Below, piece after piece: positions 1-9,732 of a stretch of 64,000 bases of DNA. Origin of the DNA: Psychrobacter sp. WY6 (GTDB lineage: Bacteria > Pseudomonadota > Gammaproteobacteria > Pseudomonadales > Moraxellaceae). Every line of letters starts with the position of its first letter. Position 1 is the stretch's first letter. Both the position numbers and the translations under genes were made by a program. The notes beneath the pieces were generated by a model. The model had not been told where the DNA came from. It made no database searches and was given only the letters and a program-made list of their open reading frames with translations. The stretch spans positions 1,922,001 to 1,986,000 of the forward strand of contig NZ_CP049902.1 in NCBI RefSeq assembly GCF_018448495.1, written 5' to 3'.

Positions 1-190
1 ATGATAAAAACAAATAACTAAGACTGAATCACTAAAATATTGATAGGCAATAATGAGCAGGTTAGCATTTTCATTATTATTATCAGTTAAACCACCCAAG
101 CGTCTATATCAGCTATCAGCGAAAAGAAGCCATTTAGCAACCAGCTGTATTTATATAAATGCTTTTATAACCATTTTAGTTTATAAGAAA

Positions 191-412
191 TTAGTTTTTG
201 CCACGATAAGTAATACGACCTTTTGATAGGTCATAAGGTGTCATTTCGACCTTAACTTTATCACCTGTCAAGATACGGATATAATGCTTACGCATCTTAC
301 CTGAGATGTGAGCAATGATTTCGTGTCCGTTTTCTAAACGAACTCTAAACAGGGTATTCGGAAGGGTGTCAATGACTTCGCCTTCAAATTCAATAATATC
401 GTCTTTTGCCAT
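191..412 (-). CDS. infA: Translation initiation factor IF-1
   Basis: IF-1 binds the 30S A site and assists IF-2 and IF-3 during initiation. The product is 73 residues and consists of a single S1-type OB fold, beginning [13 protein letters not shown] and ending [13 protein letters not shown], which is the canonical family pattern and length. An ATG four codons further upstream is also open, but MAKDD is the conserved family start, so 412 is chosen. The gene is monocistronic here and intact, and truA follows on the same strand. The call is secure. Confidence 0.97.
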   Translation of the reverse strand: MAKDDIIEFEGEVIDTLPNTLFRVRLENGHEIIAHISGKMRKHYIRILTGDKVKVEMTPYDLSKGRITYRGKN

Positions 413-533
413 AGTTGGTATCAATCAATTAAAAATAAGCCCATATTATACGTAAGTTAGCGGATTAAAGCAATACAGCACTAGGTTTTTACTTGACAGC
501 CTGTAATCGTTATGTATGCCAACTCCTATTTAT

Positions 534-1371
534 TTAGTCAGGTAAATTTAGCCAAATGGGGGTTAAAGGAGCATTTGGCAGTCGTTGTTGAAAATGCTCA
601 GGATAGTAAGCATTGATAAATATAGACCATCACCAGAGGCAGTAGGCGGTGCGATAGTACGATCTTTTTTGGCTAAAATATCTAAAAAGGCTTCCGGCTG
701 CAACTCGTGGCGACCGATGGCATACAAGGTGCCCATTAAGTTACGAACCATATGATGCAAAAATCCATCTGCTTGAATATCAAAAACGATAAACTGACCA
801 TGGGCAAAGAGTCTTGCGTGACTGACTGAGCGTACCGGTTGATTAGACTGGCAAGCAGCGGCGCGGTAGCTACTAAAATCGTGAGTACCGACGATCTCAG
901 CCGCCGCCAGTTGCATCGCTGCTAAATCGAGCGGTTCATAGATGTGAGTGACTTGGTGATTCAAAATAGCAGGGCGCTGTGCTTGATTCAGCGTGATGTA
1001 GCGATAGCGACGGGCAATGGCACCAAAACGCGCATGAAAGTCGTCAGGCATTGGTTGAATCCAGCGCAGGGCGATATCATCAGGCAATAGACTGTTTACT
1101 CCGCGCAGCCAGTTATGAGTAGGACGATAGGCACGTGTCGTAAAGTGGGCAATCATATTACTGGCATGGACGCTTGCATCGGTACGACCAGCCGCGACGA
1201 CTTCTACCGCCTCATTTGCGACTTTACCGATAGCGGTTTCTAACGCTTCTTGTACGCCTAATACTTCTCGTTGTCGCTGCCAGCCATGATAGCGCGTGCC
1301 CAAGAACTCAATTGCAATGGCTAATGTATAGGTTGTGGGCGTTCAGCGTTGCTGCTGTTAATCTCGGACAT
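534..1371 (-). CDS. truA: tRNA pseudouridine(38-40) synthase TruA, two frameshifts
   Basis: TruA isomerises uridines 38-40 in the anticodon arm of many tRNAs. The core frame (563-1303) shows LGTRYHGWQRQ, the catalytic-Asp motif GRTDASVHA and FLHHMVRNLMG. That frame has no ATG start. An ATG at 1371 opens MSEINSSNAERPQP, which joins the core frame if one base is missing near 1327-1332. At the other end the core frame runs into an atypical tail, while the next frame gives YPEHFQQRLPNAPLTPIW and stops at 534, again implying a missing base near 615-622. The repaired protein would be about 279 residues, normal for TruA. Function is certain; the breaks are most likely sequence errors. Confidence 0.93.
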
Positions 1372-1428
1372 GTTAATCTTGAATATTTTCGTATTGGCGC
1401 TTATAAAGTAAATATATTTAACGATAGT

Positions 1429-2514
1429 CTAACGTTTCTTAATAGTGGTGCCCGCCTGATTGACATTGTTCAACCAACGCTGTCTGCGCCGAGTGGGATT
1501 GTCATAACGCAGCAATAGCCATAATAATCGTGCATAGATAGCAGGAATCGTTAAGCGTCCGCCAGCAATCACATGATACTCATATTGCCAACTACCAGCC
1601 GCATAGCTGTCACTGACACCGCCAAATGGAGACTGGCTAGCGCATATCACCATGTGGCCATTTTTATAAGCAAGCTCTAGTGCCTCTGCTAGCGCTTGTG
1701 AATAAGGAACATTACCTGCGCCAAATCCTAATAGAATAATGCCACATGGCGGCTGTGATAATAACGCCTGTAGCTGGCTAGTCATTACCTCAGTGTCGTT
1801 TGGCAAGCAATATAAAGCATGAATGCGTGCTTGCTCAGCTCGAGATTCGATATGGTTAATCATTGCTTGCTGATCATCGAGCCAATGCTGGCGGCGGGTA
1901 TCCGGTAATTTTTTGATATAACTATTGGCAGGATAGGAGGCTCTGGAGTGACCCGCAAATGCCATCAAATCATGGCTATGAATTTTTTGTACCGTTTGCG
2001 CAGGCCAAGACTCACCGCCAAAAGCAATCTTCACACCCGACTCACCAGCAGCAGCCAGTTTTAGTGAATCGCTGAGGTTATCCCATGCGTCGCTATGGTC
2101 ATCGATATCATAGGAATGTATCACCTCGCTGTCTAACAGTGGGCGCATACTACCAGTGACGACTATACAAATATCACTGCCAGCAAACGCTTCTGCTAAA
2201 AACGCACCCAAATAACTCAAAGTATCTGTACCAGTGATGAGCACAAAACGCCTGTCGCCTTGTGCATAGGCTGCTAGCAAAAGCTGATAAAAATGTACAA
2301 AGTCGTTAGGGGTAAGTTGGCTACTGTCTTTAATTAAGGTGTTATCCAGCCATGAGATTTGAGGCAAGTGGTTAGCGTTATCTTGGTCAGTCAATAGCTT
2401 TTGTAAAGTCGGTAAGAATGCTTCTGCTGATAACGGTGCTAAGGGTCGTCCATAGCTACCAAAAGTACCGCCAGCATAAATGATTTTGACAGGATTGGAT
2501 AATGTATTTGTCAT
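1429..2514 (-). CDS. L-asparaginase-type amidohydrolase
   Basis: A member of the asparaginase/glutaminase family, hydrolysing asparagine (or a related amide) to aspartate and ammonia. Two family threonine motifs are visible: GGTFGS near residues 15-20 (usually GGTI) and TGTDT near 94-98, followed by VVTGSMRP. There is no signal peptide, so a cytoplasmic type I-like enzyme is likelier than a periplasmic type II. About 361 residues from the chosen start MTNTLSNPVKI; an ATG five codons upstream is the alternative. It lies between the fimV pair and truA on the same strand with no sign of functional coupling. Substrate preference cannot be read from the sequence. Confidence 0.85.
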   Translation of the reverse strand: MTNTLSNPVKIIYAGGTFGSYGRPLAPLSAEAFLPTLQKLLTDQDNANHLPQISWLDNTLIKDSSQLTPNDFVHFYQLLLAAYAQGDRRFVLITGTDTLSYLGAFLAEAFAGSDICIVVTGSMRPLLDSEVIHSYDIDDHSDAWDNLSDSLKLAAAGESGVKIAFGGESWPAQTVQKIHSHDLMAFAGHSRASYPANSYIKKLPDTRRQHWLDDQQAMINHIESRAEQARIHALYCLPNDTEVMTSQLQALLSQPPCGIILLGFGAGNVPYSQALAEALELAYKNGHMVICASQSPFGGVSDSYAAGSWQYEYHVIAGGRLTIPAIYARLLWLLLRYDNPTRRRQRWLNNVNQAGTTIKKR

Positions 2515-2625
2515 AGCAGAAAATGGCATAGTATGAGCCGTAATAAAGAAGTATGTGATAAAAAAGGAGTTTAAGGTTGGATGCTAATAGCGCTCAGTAA
2601 TAATAAATAGTATAAAGGTTAAATG

Positions 2626-2670
2626 CAAAAAAAATCAGCAAGTATTCTTAGTGTTATAGAATACTTGCTG
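2626..2670 (-). terminator. Rho-independent terminator after the fimV pair
   Basis: Perfect 13-bp arms (2636-2648 and 2658-2670) around a short loop. On the minus strand they are followed by eight T residues (plus-strand A run at 2627-2634). It lies directly downstream of the second FimV gene. Confidence 0.85.
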
Positions 2671-2690
2671 ACCAAAGAACGATGGGGCTT

Positions 2691-4319
2691 TTACGCAGTA
2701 CGATCTAGTAATACTTTTGCTTGGTTCTGTTGCTCACTAGTGCCCTGAATTAATACCTCATTCAATAAGCGTTTGGCACTGTCGTATTCACCCAATTGTA
2801 AATATTGGCCTGCCAAATCTAGCGTAACTTGGGTGCTATCTAATGATTTGACAAAGTCAAAGTCGGCTGCAAAGCGCGAGGAAAAGTCTTCTGCTGTTTC
2901 AGCAGCATCTTCGGCGGTAAGGGTAGACTCGTCCTCAATTGGAGCAACTGGGCTGAGTGCTGTTGAAGAGTGAGTATCGAATTCATTGTCTAATAAAGAG
3001 TTATCATCGAATAGCAACGGGGCTGTCGGTGTTACACTAGATTCTTCAGCAAGAGTATATTCTGAATCATTATTATCAAGCGCTTGTGCTTCGAGATTAA
3101 TATTTTCAAAGCTTTCAGTCTCAAAGCTCTCAGTTTCGAAACGATCTTCTTCAATAATGAAGTTATCAGTATCACTATTCTCTTCAAGTACAGGCGCTTC
3201 GCTTTCTGTTAATGTTTCTATGTTGTTTGGCGCATCGAGACTGTCTAAAGACAAAGTGAAATCATTTTCTTCGTCATTCTGGACAGTGTTGATAGACAAT
3301 GCTTCAGCAGTTTCGTCAACACCTTTATCGACATCAGTTGCTAGATCATCAAAGTCTAAAATGAACGCGTCATCTTCTAGCGTCATTTCATCGTTGATAC
3401 TATCAGGGCGGTCTGGAATGACAGAATCCGTTGCCTGCGCATCAGTTTCTTCAGATGAATCAAAGCTGAAGTCAAAATCACTAAGATCACTAAGATCATT
3501 ATCTTCTGCGGACACCGCGACATCATTATCAGTTCTGTCGATATTGGCAGTGTTCAGGCTTTCATCATCTGTCATCTCTAATGATGAAGTGACTGGCGCC
3601 GTATCAGTCGCCTCAGATGCGCTAATATTACTCTCTAAATCACTCAGCGTAAGATCAAAGTTATCTTCTACATTGTCGCTAGTAAGACTGGACTCATAAG
3701 ATGTGTTTGTTACTGCCGAATTAGACATGCTGTCATCTATCAGCGTACTACGGTTGTCTTCAGAGGTTACTGGCTGATCAGATAGCGCGTTCTTACTATC
3801 GATTTGATTAATCGGTAAGTCAAAATCTATGCTTTCAAAATGGCTATTATCTTCTACGGGTGCCTCTTTTGCTGCGACTTGATTCTGCTCTTCTGAAAAT
3901 AAAGTTTTTAACTCATCAGCTAGCGCAAGACTTTTTGGTTCGCTTTGCGTCTTGATGGCATCATAAACTTTGTTAAAGTTCTCTGGCTGATTAATAGTCG
4001 CGTATATACTGAGTAATTTAACAGACAATTGACCATCATTCGGTTTTTCGCTTAGGCCGCGACTGAGGGTTTCAATGGCTTTGTCATAACGCTGCTGATC
4101 CATGAAGCGCTGGGCAATCGTAATATGATCAAATTTATTGTCATCATCTTTGTGGCTTTGGGCAGGAGTTTTGTGATCCGTTTTTGGCATCGGAGCTGGC
4201 GTAGTGGTACTCATTCCCGGCTGCGCTGAGGGCTTTTGCGCTTTCTTTTTGTACAATAGTAAACCGGCTACTATTAGAATAAGTACCAATCCGGCGATGA
4301 TATATAGCATATTGTCCAT
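2691..4319 (-). CDS. FimV C-terminal half: membrane anchor, acidic linker and TPR end
   Basis: FimV/HubP proteins are polar landmark proteins needed for type IV pilus function and polar assembly. This 542-residue protein starts with one transmembrane helix (MLYIIAGLVLILIVAGLLLY) and basic residues. It continues with a TPR-like segment (IAQRFMDQQRYDKAIETLSR), then a very long Asp/Glu/Ser-rich stretch, and ends with a FimV-type C-terminal TPR motif (LAGQYLQLGEYDSAKRLLNE). It matches the cytoplasmic half of classical FimV. The start at 4319 has a GGGAG ribosome site, while the longer reading from 4343 lacks a good one. The periplasmic half is the preceding gene, 51 bp upstream. The linker contains a small repeat (ETESFETESFE). 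Confidence 0.82.
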   Translation of the reverse strand: MDNMLYIIAGLVLILIVAGLLLYKKKAQKPSAQPGMSTTTPAPMPKTDHKTPAQSHKDDDNKFDHITIAQRFMDQQRYDKAIETLSRGLSEKPNDGQLSVKLLSIYATINQPENFNKVYDAIKTQSEPKSLALADELKTLFSEEQNQVAAKEAPVEDNSHFESIDFDLPINQIDSKNALSDQPVTSEDNRSTLIDDSMSNSAVTNTSYESSLTSDNVEDNFDLTLSDLESNISASEATDTAPVTSSLEMTDDESLNTANIDRTDNDVAVSAEDNDLSDLSDFDFSFDSSEETDAQATDSVIPDRPDSINDEMTLEDDAFILDFDDLATDVDKGVDETAEALSINTVQNDEENDFTLSLDSLDAPNNIETLTESEAPVLEENSDTDNFIIEEDRFETESFETESFENINLEAQALDNNDSEYTLAEESSVTPTAPLLFDDNSLLDNEFDTHSSTALSPVAPIEDESTLTAEDAAETAEDFSSRFAADFDFVKSLDSTQVTLDLAGQYLQLGEYDSAKRLLNEVLIQGTSEQQNQAKVLLDRTA

Positions 4320-4370
4320 AGTTACTCCCACGCCTATGATCACAGCACACTGCGTTGATCAGTTAGGCAA

Positions 4371-6125
4371 TTATTGATTGCGTAGTTTTTTGAGACGAGC
4401 TTGGAGCTCAGCCAGTTTTTGGTTTTGTAATTGAATTTTTCTTGTATAGCTATCAAGTGCATTGCTGGTTTTTGACAGTTGCTGAGCTTGAGCTGCCGTA
4501 CTTTGTCTTGAGGCCTTGAGCGTAGCTAATATATCTGTGCTGAGACCATTACCTGTTGCCGCTGCTGATGTTGCTTGGGTGCCATCTGCGTTGCCATTAC
4601 GACCAGGTGCGAGCACTGAAAATTGTGCTTTTGGCAGCGTTTGTGTTTTAGTAATCATGGGTTTTTTACGCTGTTTAGCGACTTGATTTGTTTCAGACGG
4701 TTTTTTAGAGGGTGCTTTTGCAGCCTTTTTTACCACAGGTGAGTTTGCTCTGCGGCTATATTGTCTTTGCGCTTTAATAGCCGCTTCTAGTTTTTGTTGT
4801 GATGGTACAACATCGTAACTGGGTAAGCTAAGCTTGGCATCCGCTTTGAGTTGACCCGCGTCTTTATTAATAAAGGCATCAGGGTTTTGTGTCTGAATCT
4901 GCTTCATTACTGTTTGAATGTCTAAGTCATTTTCTTGCGCAATTTGCTGTGCAATAACCCATAGACTGTCGTTGCGCTGTACTTGATATTGGGACGCAGT
5001 AGTAGTGCTGGCTGCCGTACTGATAGAGGCGTTGTTGGTGACACTAGATGGGACAGTGGCGACAGCTGTATTGCTGGTATCAAGACTGGCATTTGGTGTA
5101 CTCGCTTTGTTTTCACTCGGCGTTGGCATAATAGGAGAAGCGGCCATCATGCCAGCTTCTGATTTGCTACTCGGCTGTATCTGGCGAGTGACTTGGATAT
5201 TCAAAATATCGAGCTGTTTATCAGTGACAGCTGTCGCTGATAGACTATTATCTATTGGCATGGTCTTGTTATTGACTAGGGCTGTATCATTCGCTACATT
5301 CTTAGCAGAATTGAGGTTGATATTGCTGTTACCTATTGTGGTAACGTTGCCATTTGCACTCAAGCGACCATTGTCTAATCGACTGGTTGGATTACGATCA
5401 TTGTCGTTAGCGTTAAGAGTATTGTTAACGTTGTTTAAACGACCATTATCTAGCCGGCTAGGCGCATAAGCAAGATTGTTGCCTTGCGAGGTAGGAGTCT
5501 TTGTAGGTGCTTGGATATTAGGTGCTGGCAATTTAGACGCCACCAACTCGCTCGTTGACGAGTGAGTAGTCGCTAGCATGGGCGATAATGTTAATGGCGG
5601 CGGTGCACCTTCTCTAACGGTCAACGGTTTAGCCGTATTAGAGGACACACTGGGTAGATTCGGTTTTTTTGCGCCAGTAACGATATTTTTAGGCGTGTCA
5701 ATGGGCAGACGGCTATTGAGCGGCATCAACAATGTCTTGGGAATGACGTTGCGTTGACCCTTATCATTTATGTTTAAAACCACATCAGCAAAAGGTGTGG
5801 ATACAGGTTGTGAAGTAGTAATAAATACTTCACCGCTGGTCGCTGAGGTAGGTTTAAAACGTACGGTCATCGAATCAGTTTGGGCCAAGCCCATTTGCTG
5901 ATAAATAGTAGAGTTTGCCAAACTTGCTGAAAAGTCAGCGGCTCGAATATCACTGACCACAATGCTCGCAGCTAGCGGCTCATGTTGGGCAGAGGTGACA
6001 ACAGTCTTACCAATCGTTGCAGCTTGTGCACTCGATACGAGAGCCGCATAGCCTACGGAACAAAGTAGTGCCATCGAGACCGCGCGATGTACCGTAGTCA
6101 ACCGATGAGATAAATGACAAGACAT
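4371..6125 (-). CDS. fimV: FimV N-terminal half: secreted LysM protein
   Basis: The N-terminal, periplasmic half of a FimV/HubP-type protein. It has a signal peptide ending ...LVSSAQA, then the conserved FimV N-domain that begins ATIGKTVVTSAQHEPLAASI. A long Asn/Ser/Thr-rich linker contains SRLDNGRL twice. A LysM peptidoglycan-binding domain follows (YQVQRNDSLWVIAQQIAQEN), and the protein ends in a Lys-rich coiled coil (LQNQKLAELQARLKKLRNQ). The stop comes just before where a one-piece FimV would enter its membrane helix, which opens the next gene. About 584 residues from the ATG at 6125; an ATG 17 codons upstream would spoil the signal peptide. Both halves are intact ORFs, so the split may be real. 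Confidence 0.82.
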   Translation of the reverse strand: MSCHLSHRLTTVHRAVSMALLCSVGYAALVSSAQAATIGKTVVTSAQHEPLAASIVVSDIRAADFSASLANSTIYQQMGLAQTDSMTVRFKPTSATSGEVFITTSQPVSTPFADVVLNINDKGQRNVIPKTLLMPLNSRLPIDTPKNIVTGAKKPNLPSVSSNTAKPLTVREGAPPPLTLSPMLATTHSSTSELVASKLPAPNIQAPTKTPTSQGNNLAYAPSRLDNGRLNNVNNTLNANDNDRNPTSRLDNGRLSANGNVTTIGNSNINLNSAKNVANDTALVNNKTMPIDNSLSATAVTDKQLDILNIQVTRQIQPSSKSEAGMMAASPIMPTPSENKASTPNASLDTSNTAVATVPSSVTNNASISTAASTTTASQYQVQRNDSLWVIAQQIAQENDLDIQTVMKQIQTQNPDAFINKDAGQLKADAKLSLPSYDVVPSQQKLEAAIKAQRQYSRRANSPVVKKAAKAPSKKPSETNQVAKQRKKPMITKTQTLPKAQFSVLAPGRNGNADGTQATSAAATGNGLSTDILATLKASRQSTAAQAQQLSKTSNALDSYTRKIQLQNQKLAELQARLKKLRNQ

Positions 6126-6236
6126 GTGCAGACCTTTAAGATATAAGTTATCTGTGCTGTTATAACAAAATACCATTTAGTTTACCAGTTTATTTCACAA
6201 CTGTTGTGGACAATACAAAAAATGTTTGAGTATTGT

Positions 6237-7456
6237 TTAATCTCGCTTTCTATCGAGCAGCATTGCATCACCATAACTAAAGAAGCGATAGTGTTCTTTA
6301 ATCGCATGTTGATAAGCATGCTCAATGGCATCTTTATCCGAAAATGCCGACACCAGCATTAACAACGTTGATTTGGGTAAATGGAAATTGGTCAACAGTC
6401 GATCTATTACACCAAACTTAAACCCTGGGTAAATGAATATATCGGTATCACCAGACCAGCTGGAGAGAGGCTGCCCGTTAACGGCTGTTTTTTGATACGC
6501 CGTTTCGAGCACGCGTGTGACCGTGGTGCCAATAGCGATGACTTGTTTACCATTCGCATGGGTTTGATTGATGAGCTCAGCGGTTGCTTGTGGTAAATGT
6601 GCATACTCACTATGCATGGTGTGATTGAGCAGGTTGTCCGTTTTTACTGGCGCAAATGTACCAGCGCCAACGTGTAAAGTCACAAAAGCCGTACGAATAC
6701 CTTTTGCCGCAAGTTTGCTCAGTACCGATTCATCAAAGTGTAAGCTTGCAGTCGGTGCAGCCACACTCGCAAGCTTGGTTGGATCATGAAAAACCGTTTG
6801 ATAACGAGTATTGTCTGTCTCATCCGCATGGCGTTCAAAGTAGGGGGGAATAGGTAGTTCGCCATAAAGCTCTAAATGCGGCAAGATCGGCGCATCAAAC
6901 GCTAAAATAAATAAGTTGTCTTGACGACCAATCATCACCGCCTTCATATGACCGTCAGCAAGCTGCAAGTGTTGTCCAAGTTTGAGCGCTTTACTGGCTT
7001 TAACATGGCAAAGTGCAATATGTTCTTGATTCACGGGTTTGTCATTTGCAGCTTCTACAGATTTTTCAGCCTCTACATATAAAGTCGCTGTCTCTAAATC
7101 TGAGATATCAACCAAACGTTCAATCAATACTTCAAGCTTACCGCCAGTATCCTTTTGTCCGAAGAGGCGTGCTTTCATCACTTTTGTATCATTAAATACA
7201 ATCAAATCACCTTCATTTAATAACTCAGGTAACTCAGTGAATAAGCGATCTTCTACAAGCGTAGAGTCTTTTTGATTATTGGCGGGCAAATACAAAAGTT
7301 TTGAGGCAGAACGCTGTGAGAGAGGATAGCGTGCAATCAGGCTGTCTGGCAGCTCATAATCATAATCATCAACGCTCAAATAATTCAAATCATTGTTGTT
7401 TTTTCGGCATCAATTGAGGCGGCAGTAGTAGAGTCTATAGTGTGAAAATCGTTCAT
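6237..7456 (-). CDS. queA: tRNA ribosyltransferase-isomerase QueA, N-terminal frameshift
   Basis: QueA transfers and isomerises the ribosyl group of S-adenosylmethionine onto 7-aminomethyl-deazaguanine in tRNA, giving epoxyqueuosine. The body (6237-7388) is a full-length family match, beginning YLSVDDYDYELPDSLIARYP and containing LIVFNDTKVMKARLFG and LLTNFHLPKSTLLMLVSAF. Its frame has no ATG, only a TTG at 7388. The neighbouring frame starts with ATG at 7456 (MNDFHTIDSTTAASIDAEK) and flows into the body if one T is restored in the T run at 7386-7389. Either TTG is used or the gene has a one-base sequence error; the latter fits the pattern across this window and would add about 23 N-terminal residues. 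Confidence 0.94.
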
Positions 7457-7617
7457 AATTAATCTTTAAATGAATGTAAATTTTGGCGTAATTGTAGCAG
7501 AAACCATGTCATGAAAGGGCAGTTTAGTAAGGACTTATGCGCACAAAAGGGTTTGTATATTAAATAGCCTAAGCATTAATTTAGAATAATATAATAAAAG
7601 CGATGAGCGTCAGTATG

Positions 7618-8693
7618 TTATTCAAACAATTTAACTGCGGCAACATTGGGCGGCAGGTGCTAATGAAGAGAAAGTAACACCGACTAAGCGGATAGGTAGC
7701 TCACGAGGAATGTCTAAAAACAGTTTGTCCAACCCAATGGGCAGAATCAGCACTGTTAAAGGCAGTCGATAGCGTGTGTGAGCGGGTGATTTGAGTGAAG
7801 TCTGCGTATTTAACTTTTATAATGGTATAGGCGACCAGCTGTTGCAGTTGATGAAAGGCATCAGCATTTTGTTCGTAAATTTGTATACGTAATTCATGGT
7901 TATTACTTAGATTGTCTTTGAATGTGGTCTCAGAACCCCAGATTTATGCGCGCGCTCAGATTTGACAGCACGCTCATCACGCCAGGGCAATATCGTGATA
8001 AAACTGCCCACGCTTGCCGAACTCTTGCACCAATACAGCCGCTTGCATTCGCTTGAGATCCGCGCCAGTACTTATACCCATTGCATGTAAGCGCTTGGCA
8101 GTGGCTTTACCAATACCATGAAAGCGCTCGATAGGTAGCGTACTGATAAAAACATCAGCGTCCGCCGGCGTGATAATGGCCGTACCATTGGGCTTATTGA
8201 TATCAGAAGCAATTTTAGCCAGCATCTTGTTAAACGACACACCTGCTGAGGCCGTTAATCCAGTATGCGCTAGTATTTGTGCCCTTAGCCAGTTCGCCAT
8301 CAAGGTCGCTGAGCCTTTATGGACTTGGAGCCCTGTAACATCGAGATACGCCTCATCTAAAGACAATGGTTCAACGTGTGGCGTTAAGCGGTACATAATC
8401 TGACGAATATCGCTACTAACTGCGCGATAAACCTCAAAACGTGGCCTTACAAAAATGACTTCTGGGCAACGTTTACGCGCCTCATAACAAGACATGGCAG
8501 AGCGTACACCAAATTTACGTACCTCATAGCTGGCTGCCGCGACCACACCGCGACCACTTGGATCGCCACCAACCACCAATGGCTTACCGCGCAGTTCAGG
8601 AAAGTCACGCTGCTCCACACTGGCATAAAAAGCATCCATGTCTATATGAATGATTTTACGAGGGCTAGCATTTATAGAAGTTGTCATACTCAC
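7618..8693 (-). CDS. dinB: DNA polymerase IV (DinB), several frameshifts
   Basis: Y-family error-prone translesion polymerase. The intact 5' part (7977-8693) shows IIHIDMDAFYASVEQRD, the catalytic SLDEAYLDV motif and the helix-hairpin-helix segment FHGIGKATAKRLHAMGI. After YHDIA the frame ends, but the remainder of the family pattern is readable in the other frames: DERAVKSERAHK, ETTFKDNLSNNHELRIQI, a little-finger segment ending DIPRELPIRLVGVTFSSL, and a C-terminal NVAAVKLFE that stops at 7618. At least four single-base changes, between about 7640 and 7980, are needed. Repaired length is about 358 residues, as expected. Real decay is possible but the same error pattern affects essential genes elsewhere. 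Confidence 0.88.
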
Positions 8694-9191
8694 TATTTTA
8701 CCTGATTCAAGCGCTTTGATTGAGTATCAAAATTTGGATTTATCGATAGACAGCTTTGCTAGGTTAGCAGGATGCTAGCAATGATATATGAATAATTTTA
8801 TATGTCATAAATCTTATATATCATAGAGTTAGTTAATGATAAACAGTGATGTTAATTCAAAAAAATCGTATTTAGCAAACATATTTTTGCTCTTGAATGA
8901 TCTAGGTCTACTGTAAATCAAACTCATTTGTACTCTTGCACCATCTGTCGTATCCACCTCACCGTTTGTCATAAATCTCATATTTAGATGTTACAGTTTT
9001 GATTCTGGTGTTTTACAATATAGTATCCGCGCTAATGGATGACTGTAAAACAATAAGTAATGCTTGTGCGCCTCTATGACCATTTAAAAAAGACATTGCT
9101 TATCGCTCATGCCAAGACGAAAATGGAGTTTTGGTAAAATTAACTCTTTAAGACGCTTGATGTTAGAGAGTTTAGAATGACTAAGGAGCTG
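8694..9191. other. Gene-free interval
   Basis: 498 bases with no convincing ORF, strongly A/T-rich in its first half. It contains an imperfect inverted repeat at 9010-9051 with arms GTTTTACA/TGTAAAAC and inner ATCC/GGAT. The motif GTCATAAATCT occurs twice (near 8802 and 8969). No RNA family was recognised. Confidence 0.5.
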
Positions 9192-9438
9192 ATGATGAAT
9201 AATGAACTAAAAGGGAGCAATTTAACAAGGGCGATGCTAGCACGCGGCGATAAAAAAGTATGGTGCGGTTTGTGATGATAGTGATGAGCAAGCAATGATG
9301 GATCATTGTGGTAATGATTTTACGGCTTATATCGTGTCATTTCGTGACGGACATTTTTATTGCAATGCTGGCATGCCGTGGGAGTTTGCCGTGCCCATTA
9401 AGATAATTGCGGTGCTGCAATCTGAAATAGAGAAGTAA
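9192..9438 (+). CDS. Small protein of unknown function, one frameshift
   Basis: A short gene not recognised as any named family. An AAGGAG ribosome site (9183-9188) precedes ATG codons at 9192 and 9195. The first frame reads MNNELKGSNLTRAMLARGDKKVWCG and stops. One base later the next frame carries on as VCDDSDEQAMMDHCGNDF and ends in MPWEFAVPIKIIAVLQSEIEK at 9438. One missing base near 9262-9270 would give about 82 residues. Three Cys in the middle (WCGVC and DHC) could suggest metal or redox chemistry, but that is a guess. It is convergent with tRNA-Leu and its terminator. Confidence 0.5.
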
Positions 9439-9461
9439 GTATAGCAATAATATTACCGGCA

Positions 9462-9487
9462 CAAAAAAACCTCCTAATGAGGAGGCT
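9462..9487 (-). terminator. Terminator downstream of tRNA-Leu
   Basis: Inverted repeat CCTCCT/AGGAGG (9470-9475 and 9480-9485), followed on the minus strand by seven T residues. It lies about 17 bases past the tRNA 3' end. Confidence 0.75.
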
Positions 9488-9503
9488 GATTTGTTATTAA
9501 TAT

Positions 9504-9589
9504 TGGTACCAGTGGTCGGACTCGAACCGACACGCTTATTAGGCAACGGATTTTGAATCCGTCATGTCTACCAATTCCATCACACTGGC
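9504..9589 (-). tRNA. tRNA-Leu (anticodon CAA)
   Basis: Minus-strand cloverleaf of 86 nt with an encoded CCA end. The acceptor arm GCCAGTG pairs with CACTGGT (one G-U at the end) with A as discriminator. The anticodon stem ACGGA/TCCGT encloses the loop TTCAAAA, giving anticodon CAA, which reads UUG. The long variable arm typical of class II tRNAs and the GGTTCGAGTCC T-arm are present. Confidence 0.95.
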
Positions 9590-9732
9590 ATGTTAGAAGA
9601 TAAGGTCTATTAGATAGAGATTATCGAATTGGGCTACAGGGTTAACTCTGTATAGGCTGCATATTATAGCAGCCTATTTTTATCCGTCAAGAATTATTTG
9701 ATATAATTTTCAATTAAATCAAAAAAAATGGT

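Noticed and set aside
1312..1518. 68-codon plus ORF between truA and the asparaginase gene
   Set aside because: It overlaps the 5' end of truA and the 3' end of the asparaginase gene antisense and has no features of its own.
2986..3699. 237-codon Ser-rich ORF on the plus strand across the FimV acidic region
   Set aside because: It is the antisense shadow of an Asp/Glu/Ser-rich repeat-like coding region; it has no ribosome site or family feature.
5005..5469. 154-codon plus-strand ORF inside the FimV N-terminal gene
   Set aside because: Antisense of the low-complexity linker; the minus-strand protein has signal peptide and LysM evidence.
7618..8693. Truncated dinB pseudogene
   Set aside because: The remainder of the polymerase, including its C-terminus, is present in other frames with conserved motifs.
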